DNA of 64,000 bases, from contig VXAZ01009469.1 of the NCBI GenBank assembly GCA_013399875.1, positions 1 through 64,000 of the forward strand, in the 5' to 3' direction. Made by a program: the position numbers and the translations under genes. The notes beneath the pieces were generated by a model that had not been told where the DNA came from, ran no database searches, and saw nothing but the letters and a program-made list of their open reading frames with translations. The stretch's first letter is position 1, and each line of letters opens with the position of its first letter. Of the stretch, positions 12,201 to 24,175 are shown one piece after another. The stretch is from Gymnorhina tibicen. Its lineage: Eukaryota; Chordata; Aves; Passeriformes; Artamidae.

Positions 12201-13560
12201 AGAGCACAGAAAGACACTGCTACACGCTTTCTCCCTCCCAGTGATTTGCTGACCCTCTGATTTGCTAGGGAAAAAGAGAATTTATTACTTAGCTTTTCTA
12301 TATTTAAGCTTCCTATATATACAGTAAACTGAAGCAGCCCCCAAGAAATTTTTCATTTTCCATTGTATTTATCTAAGAAATAAAAACCTGCCAATGCAAC
12401 ATCACCATTTTCCAGAGAAGAAATTAACTGCTCAGACAGAGTTACTTCTGTTAATAGCAGGTAAGCAGGGCTTGATCTTTAATTCAGTCAGGAAATCTGA
12501 GGAGGAAAGATATGCAAGGCCTGTCTCCCACTCCATCAATATCCATTTAGAGTACACATACATGCACATTTGGATTATTCATAGCTTTCGGAGGTTTCTA
12601 AGTGATTTTCCATTGGTCCGAAGGCAAATTTTTCTTTCTGCATATAACATTCACCAGCAGAGCTCTTATGACCAAGATCATGGGTTAAAATCTGTGGCCC
12701 GTGCAAATATGCAAATAGTTTACAATCCAATTACATGTAAAGATTCCCAAAGGAGCATTTCCCTGTTAGAAGCAAATATCTGAACACCACCAGAGACCTA
12801 CACTGATGTCTGCTTCCCTCCTGTTGTAAGGGATATTAGACAACCCGAGGAAAATAGGAAAAGGCACGCATGATTCTCCACTAACACAGGACCCTTTGAG
12901 GACCATTTGTTACTTGCTTTAAGGACCACTGAGGCTGAGGAAGCCAAGCTTGGTCTATGATACAACTAGTCAAGAATTTTCCAGTAAAACTGAGGTTTGA
13001 GAGGCTTTTTGAAACTAAAAAGAAATGGTTTTTGGCATATTTTATTACTTTATAGTGCCCAGCAGAAGAGTTTCACAGTGGATATACAACAGACACATCA
13101 ATCCATATGTGTCTGTCTAAATTATTTATTCTTTGTTAGGATACATGGTTCCTGTAAAGCTGCTGTAACATGGAAGTAGGGTTTTATGACTGCTTGTCAT
13201 CCACTTGCAGACACAGGGTGACAAAAGAGTCCTGGCAGGCAAACCAAGCAGCAGGCTGCATGAACAGGACCAAAGGATACACTTCTTATAAAGTAAGAAT
13301 TCGATCCAAAATGCCTGTTAGCATCAAGCCAAAATAAAGCCTAAAATTCCCTTCAGTCTTGGCACAGAGCTGAAAGATGATGAGCAGTCCTACAATTTAA
13401 AGCACTTTCATTCCTGTGCCAATGCCCCTGACTCAGGGCAGATGGCAGAGCCAGAAGTCACAATGACCTGAGGATTGTCAAAAAAATGGAAAGACAAGAG
13501 TGATTTCCACATGAATTGTCTCAGGGAAGCAGCAGTGCCCGAAGCTCCGGAAGCTCCAGA
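9213..13560. other. Unique AT-rich DNA, minor simple repeats
   Basis: No gene recognised. It contains a short (AAAAC)n run at about 9938-9953 and two abutting octamer-like motifs at 12701-12716. A 129-codon plus frame at 12394-12783 and a 112-codon minus frame at 9462-9800 are among the longest non-repeat frames in the window. Neither shows a family motif. Confidence 0.55.
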
Positions 13561-13592
13561 CCTTACCGAGATTACTCCTTACCGAGATTACT
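13561..13592. repeat. Exact 16-bp tandem duplication
   Basis: The 16-mer CCTTACCGAGATTACT occurs twice in immediate succession without a mismatch. Just upstream, GAAGCTCC is also repeated (near 13540-13557). This looks like a local replication-slippage duplication. Confidence 0.95.
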
Positions 13593-16500
13593 GTGGGATC
13601 AGGTATCATTAAATGCACTAAATTACTGTCTTTACAGATGCAAGCTGCTGAGAAAACACAGATATTCATTAAGCCCTTGTAAGACAATATCTAGGTAAAC
13701 ATCTCTTCAAGAGGCATAAGCTCAAGTGTTTTGCCTTGAAATTGCAACATGCCCTGGCATAAACTGCACATGTAATGGGGCCATCATCTTCAGCTTTCAG
13801 CACCAATGTTTAACCTGCTCTGCAGGTACAGCAGAAGACGTAAAGCGGTGCTGACATAAAAGCCCTCAAAGCCAGTGAGCTTTTACTTATTTAACAGGCT
13901 TACACCCTGACAGAGCTTAGGTCTACATTGAATAACTAACTGGATCTTAAAGACATATCTTTAATAAATAGGTGTGAGTTCAAGATCTATTGTTAGTTAA
14001 TACAGAATTACAGACATGTCCATCTCTTTGGTCCACTTTAGAGAAAAATCTGTCTGGTGAGAAAACATAGCACCCAGTGCCCATCAGCTTAGAAAAATGA
14101 CCACAAATATTTTAAGAGACTGTGTCCAGAGCACGCACATTACTGCAGAAGACATGAGTGCAGTACAGTGCTTGTGAAGAAAGAGCTGAAACCATCTTCA
14201 TGAAAAAAAAACCTCATAGTATAATTTATGGTTGGGAAGCTAATCACACTTTGCATATAGCCTAGGACATGATGACACATATCCACAGAGGGCTTTCTCA
14301 CAGAACAAGACAGAGTTCAAAATTTCTTGAACTTTCAGCTGTACAAGGTGGACCTTAATTTATTATTTTCTTAAACATTTTTACTTCAACTTACATAAAG
14401 CCTCAGACATTAGCAAGTACATTAAGTAAGTATTACGTACTAACTGAGCAAACGATGAACTTCAAATTAGCTAGAAGCGTGATACAAAGTTCTTATAATG
14501 TCAGTGTTCATGCTACTGCGCACTCTGTTCTTTCAACGGTTCCTATGAGATCCAGTTCTTCCCATTAGGAACTTTGTGCTGGAATCTTCTTTTGCTGCAA
14601 ATTCCAAAAAAAAAGGAACGTTGGCAAATTAAGTAAAACGGATGATGAATTTTACTACTTTGCCACAAAGCCAGCCATCTGAAATGGGACAAATCTAGGC
14701 TCCAGTTAGGCAATCAGTTTACCTTACAGGAGTTAATTACTTAGGGGCATCAAATAGACCCACCACCTACTTTGGTGCCAAAGAGTGGGGCAGACTGGCT
14801 GGTCCTGTGAAAGGGAGCATGTTTCTGTCTCCTGAGAGCAGCAGACTCATTATGCGGAGCTGCTCCTCTGCTTGTGCATCCTAGAACACCTGTGATGGGT
14901 GGCTGCAGAGGTGCAGTCCAGCCTCTGGCGGGCTCTGAGTTTGCTCTGCACCCCAAGGAAGCCTTGAGCTGGCTCAGAGCAGGGCACACTGTCCAGCTGC
15001 ACTCTCTAGGACATACACACTTCTACTAGAAAATACATATTAAAAACCAAAATCAAACATAATTGGCTTCATTGTAGGAATTCCTCTGCTAGCAAATGCT
15101 GTCACAGACTGAAGTGAAAGAGATTCAAAATTTTTGAACTCATCATACTGTCATAAGCAAAAATAAACGTCTCCAAGTGCTAGTTGCTTGAAGCCTGGGA
15201 CTGACTGGAGATGGCAGGTTTGTTTATTTGTTTGTTTAATTACAGAGTTCTTTGCATACTGTGCTTGTGATCCTTTTCTCATTGATTTTGGTAAGTATTC
15301 CTCCATTAAATGTAGTGGGTGCAAGAGCAGGTAACTCAAGAGGAAATTGCTTGAGATATGGAATGCTGGTTTAGCAAAGTAGTAAATAACTCCTGTAGTG
15401 CGAAGGAGTTACTGTTTCCTTTGAGTGTATTTGATTGTGGTTTGGATTTTTGCACAGGCTTGTACTTTTTTAATATTCACTTCTCTTATCTCAGAGAATT
15501 TTACTGAAAAGTAAATGTCAATAGTCAAATGAGAGACTTCAAAAAACGTTGCATTCCAAAACTGACGGTTCTGCAGATTTCTAACAGCATTTTCCTGATT
15601 AATGAAGTAGGAAATGACAAATGACTAGCCAAGCCTGTGCTGGATATACTTTTGCCTTTGACCTTGAGAAGAACTTGTCCAGCTGTAGCAGTAAAGTAGG
15701 AGCCTCTTACATGCAGCACAGAGTAAGAGAAGAGGCTGTCTTTCCTCCTGAAGCTAATGTGACTCATAATGTATGAGTGCAATTATTTTTCCATACCAAC
15801 AATGGCTAAACGGATCTTGCAGATCCATTTTAAAAACAGACTCCTCCAAGATGTGTTTGTAAATAGTAAGTGCCCCCAACAGTACGTTTGTAATGTCAGT
15901 TTTAAGCACAAGCAAAGATGACTTGGATAGCCAAATAGATTCCGAGTAAAATACACCCCAGATCTCACTCCTTCTCTTGTGCCTGTTAGTGTGGCATTTT
16001 CGTTTCACCTTCTTGGAAAGTCTGGCTAAAAAGGAGTAGAAGAAATTTTACCTGTGTAGCCTCTATACCCCAAAGATAGAAAATGTGTAGGAGAGAGGAG
16101 CTGGAGTCCCCATCCTGGCAGTCAGGGCTTTGAGATTTGGAGGTTTTTGTCATCTTTTGAAACTTGCAGCTGGGGTGGCTGAGGGAGAGTGGCAGTATAA
16201 ACAGGTTCACAAAGGAATCTGTCATGGTTCTGTATGTCAGATCTGTATGAGGAGGTGTTACAGGAAACAGATAGAGATGCTAACTTTTCACATCCCTAAC
16301 TGAACAACAGTGGATGGCTGGGGAACACAAAGGGAAGGGAGCATAGGAAGAGGTAAGACTCCCACAGTTCAAGGAGCCATAGATAGTGCCCTGGCTGATC
16401 TCCTCCTGCCTCCTTGTAGAGGAATACAGTGAAAGGTGCAAATAGCAGCTTCACTAAGAGTGGCAGTGGTGCCATCTTAGGAGTGGGGCATACCTGAGAG

Positions 16501-18137
16501 ACATCCACTGTTCTTCTGCAGCAGAAACATGCTATCCCATCCAAGGCTGGGTCCTTGCTGAAGGGGATCATGTAGATATCTCACAAATGTCCCTTCAGGG
16601 ATGCGGAGGCAGGCCAGACAAAGACAAGGGTATAAATTTCCTCTCACCATGAAGAAGCCAGAACTTTTGTCTTCACTGCTATACCTTTAGCAAGTCTTTT
16701 CAGTGGCAGATGTTCCAGGATGGAATGAAAGAGGTTCACTGCTTGCATCTCCATCTGCTTGCGTCACCACCTTACATGTAGTAAAAGGAGGCCCGGGGAA
16801 GGTGTTCTGCAGCTGCAAAACCAAATTTGTTGCACAGGAGGCAAGCTTGGTATCAGAAACAGCAAAATCCATTTTGCCTGGTCTACTCGCATGCCTTGAA
16901 CTAACTCAGGGCATCTGCAGTGAAGTCTTGGTGAGTGTATTTGGTGGATGAGAGGAACCCATATAGGTTTTGAAAAAGCTGCCAGGAAAAATTCAGACAT
17001 ATTTTTGGACTTTTTCATCCCTTTTGACTTTCCTGCAAACCACATTGAGAATGCACAGTTTTCCCCTTAGGTGCCACAGACAGACGTCTAAACCCTTTAA
17101 CTGTTACTGGCCTGAGGAAGTTTACAGCTACAGTACACCTGTCCATATCAAAGCCCAGATCCAATTTCCTGGTACTCAACAAATAGTGACACAAAGTCCT
17201 GCACAGCACAGTTGCAGACTACTTAATTAGATTGGCTTTCATCCATTGTTTTATGAAATGATTTCAACCAGCAGTAGATTCTATAAAAGCTGTTAAAATC
17301 TAAAATTCCTTTTTCTGTGGTGAACACAGTTCTCATTCACTGCCTATTGATACAAATGGCACAAGAACAGCAGTATTAGAGAAGGTTCAAATATAAGAGC
17401 TGCATCCACCTTCAAACACATCTGAGTTTGATGACGTTGGGATACATCAATTTGATTCATTGACCCCCAGCAATAATGGCCACTTTCTAGGTTTTTTACC
17501 TTGTCACTCTTGGTGACTAGTCACACTCAGGACTTTATTTAAATTGATTCTTTTAAATTCAATTAATTCTGTTAAAAGATGTGAGAAAAAAATGCTCGTT
17601 TCCCTTTCCCTGACATGCTTGGGCACATGAGTGGAATATGACAGGGATGTTATCTGACAAGCTAAAATAAAGATATTCAGATTCTAAAGTAATTTTTCTG
17701 GTTTCACAGCCATGACTTTCCCTCTATTAAATGTGATTCTGTATTTCACAGAGAAGGAGAGGTTCCTGACATTTCTAGGGCTGTACTTTTCATCTGGATC
17801 TAAGAGAAACCAAAATGCACATAATGTTCACACAATCAGACCACAGTCTGATTTCATTGCTCAGAAAATTTGGGTGCTTATCCATCTACACATGTCTTTG
17901 ATTCTAGGCCTATACACAGATACTTGAGGCATGTCACAATCACAGATGCCTCCTATGCCTACACTGGCAACTTTCAATGAAGGGTACTCTTTTTAAACAC
18001 AGGAAAAAGATTTGATTTTGACAAGATGCCAGGAAGTCCAATTAGAGCCTTTATGGCTGTGGATTGTCACTGTTTCTTTTGTTGTTTCTATATTTGTCCC
18101 ATTTCAAAACTAATTATTTTCTTGTCTTTCATTATTG
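13593..18137. other. Unique DNA, no gene seen
   Basis: No gene, RNA or named repeat is recognised. A short TTTG-type simple repeat lies at about 15219-15238. GC content rises a little around 14.75-15.0 kb and 16.2-16.95 kb, where short frames overlap on both strands without motifs. Confidence 0.55.
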
Positions 18138-18142
18138 CTACC
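18138..18142. repeat. Candidate target-site duplication, left copy
   Basis: CTACC immediately precedes the LTR and pairs with TTACC at 18797-18801 on the other side, matching 4 of 5 bases. Five-base duplications are usual for ERVL-type and many class I insertions. Confidence 0.5.
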
Positions 18143-18796
18143 TGTAATGGTTTAGGCCAAATTCAGGGAAACGTCCAAAAGGAACGTCTCCTCAAAGGAA
18201 GGCAGGTTACAAACCACCCCTCCCCCCAACTGGGTTCGGGAAAAAACAAATTTTCCTCAGAGGAAAGTGAAGGAGAAAATAAAACTATTTATTTAACAAA
18301 CACACAGGAAAACAATACTAATAATGCTAAATAATAAAATCTCTCGCTCTGGAGAGAAAACCTGAAAGATTTTAGAGTCCTTCTGTGGATGTGGTCTCTC
18401 TCCTCCTCCTCAGAGCTGGGTCGGCGTGGGGGGCCCTCCCCTTCCAGGCCGGTGGAAGGTCCCCTGGTGGGGTTCTGATGTTCTGGTGTTCTGAACAAGT
18501 CCAGAAGAGAAGAAGGAAAAAAACGAAGTCCCAAGAGGAAAAAAAACCTCAACTCTCCGTCCCTCTCCGAAGAAACAGAGCCGAAAAAGCTGACTGAAAA
18601 GCCAGAAGAAGTGCTTCCTCTGCCCGCCGCAGAAGTAGCTAATCTCTGTGTCCTTGAAGCACAAACTGTTTTGAAAAGTTCGCTCAGTTTTTTCTCTGTC
18701 TCTTGCATCCAGTTTTAAAGGCATAGAAAGGCTCAGGAATCATGTCTGGGCATAGAGCAATGGTAGGGGATAAAACAGCACAGTCACCCCAAGACA
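18143..18796 (-). mobile_element. Solo LTR of an endogenous retrovirus, minus orientation
   Basis: Read on the minus strand, this 654-bp block starts TGTCTTGGGG and ends AACCATTACA, giving the TG...CA ends of a retroviral LTR. Minus-strand landmarks are in the right order: a TATA-like TTTAAAA near 18713-18720, a CpG-containing middle, and an AATAAA signal at 18288-18293 followed by a U5-like tail. A near-match 5-bp duplication flanks it. No gag, pol or env remnant or primer-binding site adjoins either end, so it is a solo LTR, presumably left by LTR-LTR recombination. The 139- and 104-codon minus frames inside it lie across the LTR and are not credible genes. It resembles passerine-type LTRs, but the subfamily is not assigned. 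Confidence 0.82.
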
Positions 18797-18801
18797 TTAC
18801 C
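18797..18801. repeat. Candidate target-site duplication, right copy
   Basis: TTACC directly after the LTR, pairing with CTACC at 18138-18142 with one mismatch. The mismatch suggests an insertion old enough to have collected a substitution. Confidence 0.5.
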
Positions 18802-21800
18802 CCTCTAAAGTCTCCTGCAGGCCCCAAAACCATAAACTGTAAATTAGGAAGTTGATCTCAGTGGCTATTTCTAAAGAAACCAAGGCATGCAAAGAAATTG
18901 AGATGACAGAGACAGCTTCTCTTTGTGCTCTTAGATTAACGCAGATTTACATTAGATTCCGTACAGCAAGAAAACTTCTCCAAGTTTTAGCCAGTCAGTG
19001 ACCTCTGTGATGATACCTACGTGTCTTACCAAAAGAAATCTTATGTTGCAATGGTGCTCAGAAGTGCTAAATCATGTGCGATACACAACACAGCATAGAG
19101 CAAGAAGATACTGTCTGTCACAGAGTGTTTTACTGCTTCCTAATACTTCTAATTCTCTTGGCTGTTGACTTTGTATCTCCAAAAACATGTGGTCCCATAA
19201 AATGCCTTTTCAATCACCAAAACACAGTATTTTCAGAACACTGACCTTGGTCATCTTTGTTTTGAAGGAAAGCTCAACTGTACCTTGGCAACTGAACAAA
19301 TTCAGCTCAGAGGAGGGAAATTTCTGCTTCATCTCTCTCATACAAAATTCTCTACAGAAGTTACTATTAACTGCAACAAGTCCAGCATTGATCAGTACTA
19401 CTGCAGTCACTACCTCACATCATCCTTTCTTTCACAGGTAAACAACCAGCAAGGTTTGATTTTCATTCAGGAATTTCAACTTAATCTGTTTGCACTACTG
19501 CTCCTAATGTTTTTTCTCTCAATGAATACCAAACATTCAGAACAGTTGTAAAACATACTTGAATAAGTCAGGATTTATTTGAGTTTCTAAAAGATGAGGT
19601 TATTTTCCTGGTTCAGGAACAAAATAGGTAAGTAAAAAATGTTATAAAAAATTTATATTTAAATAATGTAAATTAGACCATTTAATGGTAATAGCTATAG
19701 ACACTTGTTGGGATGTTAAAGAATTCTCTTTCTTTCACAACACTACTAAATTGTTGCCTCTCTTGTGCAGAGACAAAGTTTTCATGGCCAACAATTTAAA
19801 TTAAAATGCACCATTTTTAAACCCATAGATGATACAGGGTTAGCTTTCTTTTTGATGATGACGACATCCCACAGCAGAGCACAGACAAGCTATATAAAGC
19901 ACTACTGCCTAGAAATATGGGATTTTTCCCTAAATTTAAAAATACTTTTAATACCTGAAAAAGAATGTCTCTTCTGAAAAGAGAATTTTTCATATTTCCA
20001 CTCACCAGCAACAGCTTGTTGGGCAGTAATTTGAGCTCATTTTACTGGTTTGACTCACCCTTCAGATGCTAGGTCTCTCCAGGACCTCGAAAAGTGAGTC
20101 AGACTTCTTAGTACAGATTCATCTGCAATGTCTGCCAAAAATGAGACCCATTCACATCTGGTAATTTTGTCTTGGTTTCCTTAATGTAAATTCATGCCAG
20201 TGAATTTACTGACACTGTCAAAAGACTTCATAAGGGCTACCACCTGAATCAGATACTCACTGTGTCACTGATGAGATTATAGGACTAAAATAGGTAACTG
20301 GTTGTTACAGATTCCCATGACTATCCAGTCCCAAAACAAGCACACAACTAGCACCCAAGAAACTTTTTACCTAAGTATCTTAAAAATTAGTCTCAAGCAG
20401 CTCATGACTGATTCAGTTTCCCATAGTATTTTTCAGAAGATATGGATATAAATTAATTCAGGCATTGCAATCAAACTAAATACTAATGAGTGGTATCAGC
20501 ACACAAAAAAACAGCATCGAAGAACTTATAAATTATCAAGTCAGTATTTTATACTAGTTCACAGAGCATCAGAGAATTTCTCTCATTTGAAGACATTATT
20601 TCTGGCATGAAAACTACCAGAATGTAGGCCAGAAGCACATCCTCTGGAAAGATCTTAAGACGAAATCTACAGATCACAGTACAATCAAAATAGTATTAAA
20701 ATGCAGTAGCTTTCCCCTTTACTTCAAGTATTTCTAGATAAATAAGAAGGCCAGGAAAAAGTCTAGTGCCCTTTAGTTATATCATAGCCACTGGATTGTC
20801 AATCAAGCATCAGATACTCACCCTCAGTGAAGATGCAAGATGTACTGCTGTATTTTACAAAATGTGTTTCTCCCTATCCCTCCCAGACAGTACACTCAGC
20901 TCTTTAATGAAGTGTTTTGGATAGAACAGACACGTGGCTGCTTGTATAATGTCAAATTGAGCTTCCTGTTTTAGCTTTCTCTTACTTTTCTGGAGAATCT
21001 TTTCATCCGTAGTGAAGCTGTGTGTATTTTGCTGCACTGTGTCAAGAGAAAATTACTGAGACCAAACAAGTTCATATTAATGAGCCATGGAAGGCAAATA
21101 CAACAGAATCAGTTATTTCATTAAAAAAGAAAAATTTGCTTTCTCATGCCTGGAGGTAGAGACATGTGAAGTAGTAATCCCTCGAGTACATTAAGTTTTT
21201 ATTTCTGAAATTTTAAAAAAATTTTCAAGGATTATATCATAAGGAAATACATAATTGTAGAGATAATGATCCACATAACCCATATCTCAGTATGTGGGGT
21301 AATTCAGCCCCATCATATCTGGGATATTCTGACTTTCCAGTTCAGAAAAGAAAAGGCTGCAATGTTATTTATTTTTTCATCGTTCTTTTACATTTCTGCC
21401 TTCTTGTATCAATAGACACCTTCCTCCTCCTTGCAGGTCTCCCTCATCAACTTCAAAGCTGGAAGTACAAATATAAGAAAATTGCTGTCACTAATAACAA
21501 GAACATACCAAAGATGACAAAAGAGGGCCCTAAATCAATGAGAAACATGAGAGTGCAGCAGAAAGAGCAAGCACTGTGTATTGGTATGAAGTTTTAACAC
21601 AGGGATTGGGAAGTCCCAGCACAGTGACCTGCTCCAGACGCAAGGCAAGCTTGCTTTTCCTCTGAATGTCTCTCGTGTCCACCACAATCAGATGTCTGTC
21701 TTATAATAGCCTGCTAAATTTGAGTTCTTCAAATAGCTGAGACTATGGAGCCACAGCTACAGATTACAGCCTAGACATAGTCCCAGGCATAATTGTGCAG

Positions 21801-21942
21801 GCTGGTTTTTTGGACAAGACAGCCGAAATAATAAATCTCTCTCTCACTGGGAGGGTTTCAGTTTTTTCCTAGAAAAAGGTTATTTTCTAGAAAAAAAAGG
21901 TGTACAGTCATTTCCCAGTTTTGCTTGTGTCTTCTCTTTTAG
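18802..21942. other. Unique AT-rich DNA, no gene seen
   Basis: Nothing recognisable on either strand; open frames are at most about 100 codons and lack motifs. Confidence 0.55.
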
Positions 21943-22200
21943 AGGATACTTTACCTAAAGAACAACCTATGGCTACAAATTGGAAATTGGCACGGCGCCA
22001 TGGGCAATGTTGAGTCCCATCAGATGGGGTTCCGGCACTGGAAGAAAATCACCGTTTGGATGAATGATTCACTCAGGCTGTAGATGGTATATTGCCAGTG
22101 GTGGTTAATAAGCAGCAAAAGAGTTTACAAGGAATTGAATGCTACGTCCATGAAAGTCAGCCAATAATCTCATCTCCTTGTAACATCTGTCGGGTCAGAT
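21943..22200 (+). pseudogene. Exon-like segment with splice signals and a frame break (unidentified)
   Basis: A pyrimidine tract ending in TTTTAG (to 21942) forms a good acceptor, and GTAAGT at 22201-22206 forms a good donor. From the acceptor one frame is open for 46 codons to a TAG at 22081-22083. It includes IGNWHGAMGNV and RHWKKITVWMNDS, and an ATG at 22000 in a strong context (GGCGCCATGG). A second frame, open from 22068 to 22265, reads VDGILPVVVNKQQ, then GIECYVHES and PCNIC. The two frames differ as if one base were missing between about 22065 and 22083. Composition is more protein-like and CpG-richer than the surroundings. I cannot name the family. It may be a decayed exon, an exon with an assembly indel, or a conserved noncoding element that happens to be open. 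Confidence 0.3.
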
Positions 22201-22265
22201 GTAAGTGCACTCTGCACTGCACCAGTGAGGGCTTGTTGCGTGTTAAAGATCATGCAGGTTTCTAA

Positions 22266-24117
22266 CCTACAGAAATTAAAATAGGTGTTATTAACGTGAC
22301 ACAGGCATTAGTTAGATGGTTGTCACAAAAAATGTGTTTGGGAGAGAGCCTCTGAAGGCATTAATGAAAACTGTGAAACCTCTACCAGAAAATTGTCTAT
22401 CAAATTAGACCACTGGCTTGTTTGCAAAATACTTAGCAGATACTTATCAAGGAGAGGATTAGCCAGCCATAATCTAATCCTGGACAGAAAAAGGGATAGA
22501 GTCTAAAGTATTCTTCAGGAGTTTATGAGCCCTGCTTTTTTTCTTATCATGTTCTAATTCGGAAAAATTCACTATCCCAATAGGTCTACACCCAAAATCA
22601 AGGCTTTGCCTTTGCTAAAGTCAGTGGAATAGCTGTTAAATGAAATCTAAAATGTCAGAAAATCCTTTTTCTTATTATTCTGAACTAGAATATTACAGTT
22701 TTAGTGCTCAAAGTTATTTGAAGTAACCTACAGAAAAGCAAATAAAAGTCATACTCAGCAGCAAACAGAAGGCAGTGTCTCTATGGAGATAAAAACTTTC
22801 TTGATAAAGTTTGTTATAATCCACTGATAGCATCTTATATACTGAGGAAATATATATTAAGTATTTGTAGGTCTTTTAAATGCATTTTAGTATTGCTATC
22901 TTTAGCTCTGAATCTGTCTTTCAGAAGAAATACAGATTAATTGGCAATGTTCCTTGCTCCATCTCAAAACCCATGTTTTCCTGTGGCTCATCCCTAAGTG
23001 TAGTGGTATTAGGTCATTATCACTCCTCACCAGCAATTTAACTGCTGAGCTGTGAAAAAGAGAAAAGAAAATACTGAATTCTTGCTACATCAGGGATGCA
23101 AAATCAAGTCACAAAAGTTTACTTCAGAAGCTCTAGTCACAACTGTACAGACATATTCAAAGTAATGGAACTGCATGGATGTCACCTTGGAGGATGTTTT
23201 ATCTCTCCACACACCTCTGCAAGTTACACAAAGTGACTGGATTGACCAGAATTACTTCAGAGCAAGTCCATTCACATCAACACAACAAAGCACAGTGCAG
23301 TGCCAAAGTACCCCTAAACAAGTAACCAAACCCTTTCAGCCTTGTTGGCTGAGTCTTGACTACAAAAGCTATCAAGGACACAGAAAGCATTTGGCTATGT
23401 TCAAAGCAAGTGATCAGGTAGGACAATGGGCAGTACGAAATTAATTACAGCCTTTATCTTTTCACCTACATATCAAATCAGAGTGATAAGGGTTTTTAGA
23501 CAGAGCAGCATTTGCTGAGATCTGAAACAAATAATCATGTAGGTCAGCTTGGAGACAGCGAGATAATTTGTACCAAGACAACAAATAAACAAGGTGCACC
23601 AGATCAAGTGACAACAAGACACATACACATAAAAAGACACAGGCAGGGATGATGGATCCCGGGTGAATGGAACAAAATGGAACTAGGAAAGAAATGGGCT
23701 TAGACAACTATTGCAAAAGCAGTTGCACATTTTAGCTTCACTATGACAATCTGGTCATATGCTAAGGACAGCCACCCTCACACTCTGAGCAGCCAAAACA
23801 GCTGACTACATACTGAACGGGTTATTTTTCCCATTCTGACAAGACTCAGCACCAGTTCAGCTATATATATCTTAGCCATGTAGCTGGCTGTGGAATTGCC
23901 ATGAGCAAGTTCTGAACAGCACATTAACAGGGGACAATAAAATTAAAGAGCGCTACTGCTATTACTGGAGAGCTGATTTTGAGCTCTAAGTTTAGATAGC
24001 TTGCAAGGTCTGGCATGATTAAGCAATAGTTGATGCATAATGCAGTACCATAATTCTGGCATCCATTAATTAAAGGCATTATGGCCTTGACTCAAAACTC
24101 CTTAAAATCAGTAAGGC
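22266..24117. other. Unique AT-rich DNA, no gene seen
   Basis: No named element. An 89-codon plus frame at 23175-23444 has a possible donor (CAGGTAGGA) overlapping its 3' end but no recognisable motif, so it is not called. Confidence 0.5.
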
Positions 24118-24121
24118 AAAA

Positions 24122-24152
<31 letters not shown>

Positions 24153-24175
24153 GGAGAAAAGAAAGAAAAAATATA
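24118..24175 (+). repeat. Poly(A) and A/G-rich tract
   Basis: A run of 23 A residues, one G, then 11 A, followed by a GAAAAG-rich stretch. It could be the tail of an old retroposed sequence, but nothing upstream is recognisable as one, so it is called a simple repeat. Confidence 0.95.

Noticed and set aside
12394..12783. 129-codon plus frame
   Set aside because: No recognisable domain or conserved-looking motif; AT-rich surroundings and no splice signals of note.
16570..16700. TATAAA-like word followed by CACCATGAAGAAG as a promoter and start
   Set aside because: The frame after this ATG closes quickly, and nothing downstream supports a gene.
18289..18724. 139- and 104-codon minus-strand frames
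   Set aside because: They lie inside the solo LTR, overlap in different frames, and match no retroviral or host protein that I recognise.
23175..23444. 89-codon plus frame with a possible donor at its 3' end
   Set aside because: No acceptor or promoter upstream, no motif; the donor match (CAGGTAGGA) is only moderate.
24118..24152. Poly(A) run as the tail of a processed pseudogene
   Set aside because: No gene-like sequence, target duplication or poly(A) signal could be seen upstream.
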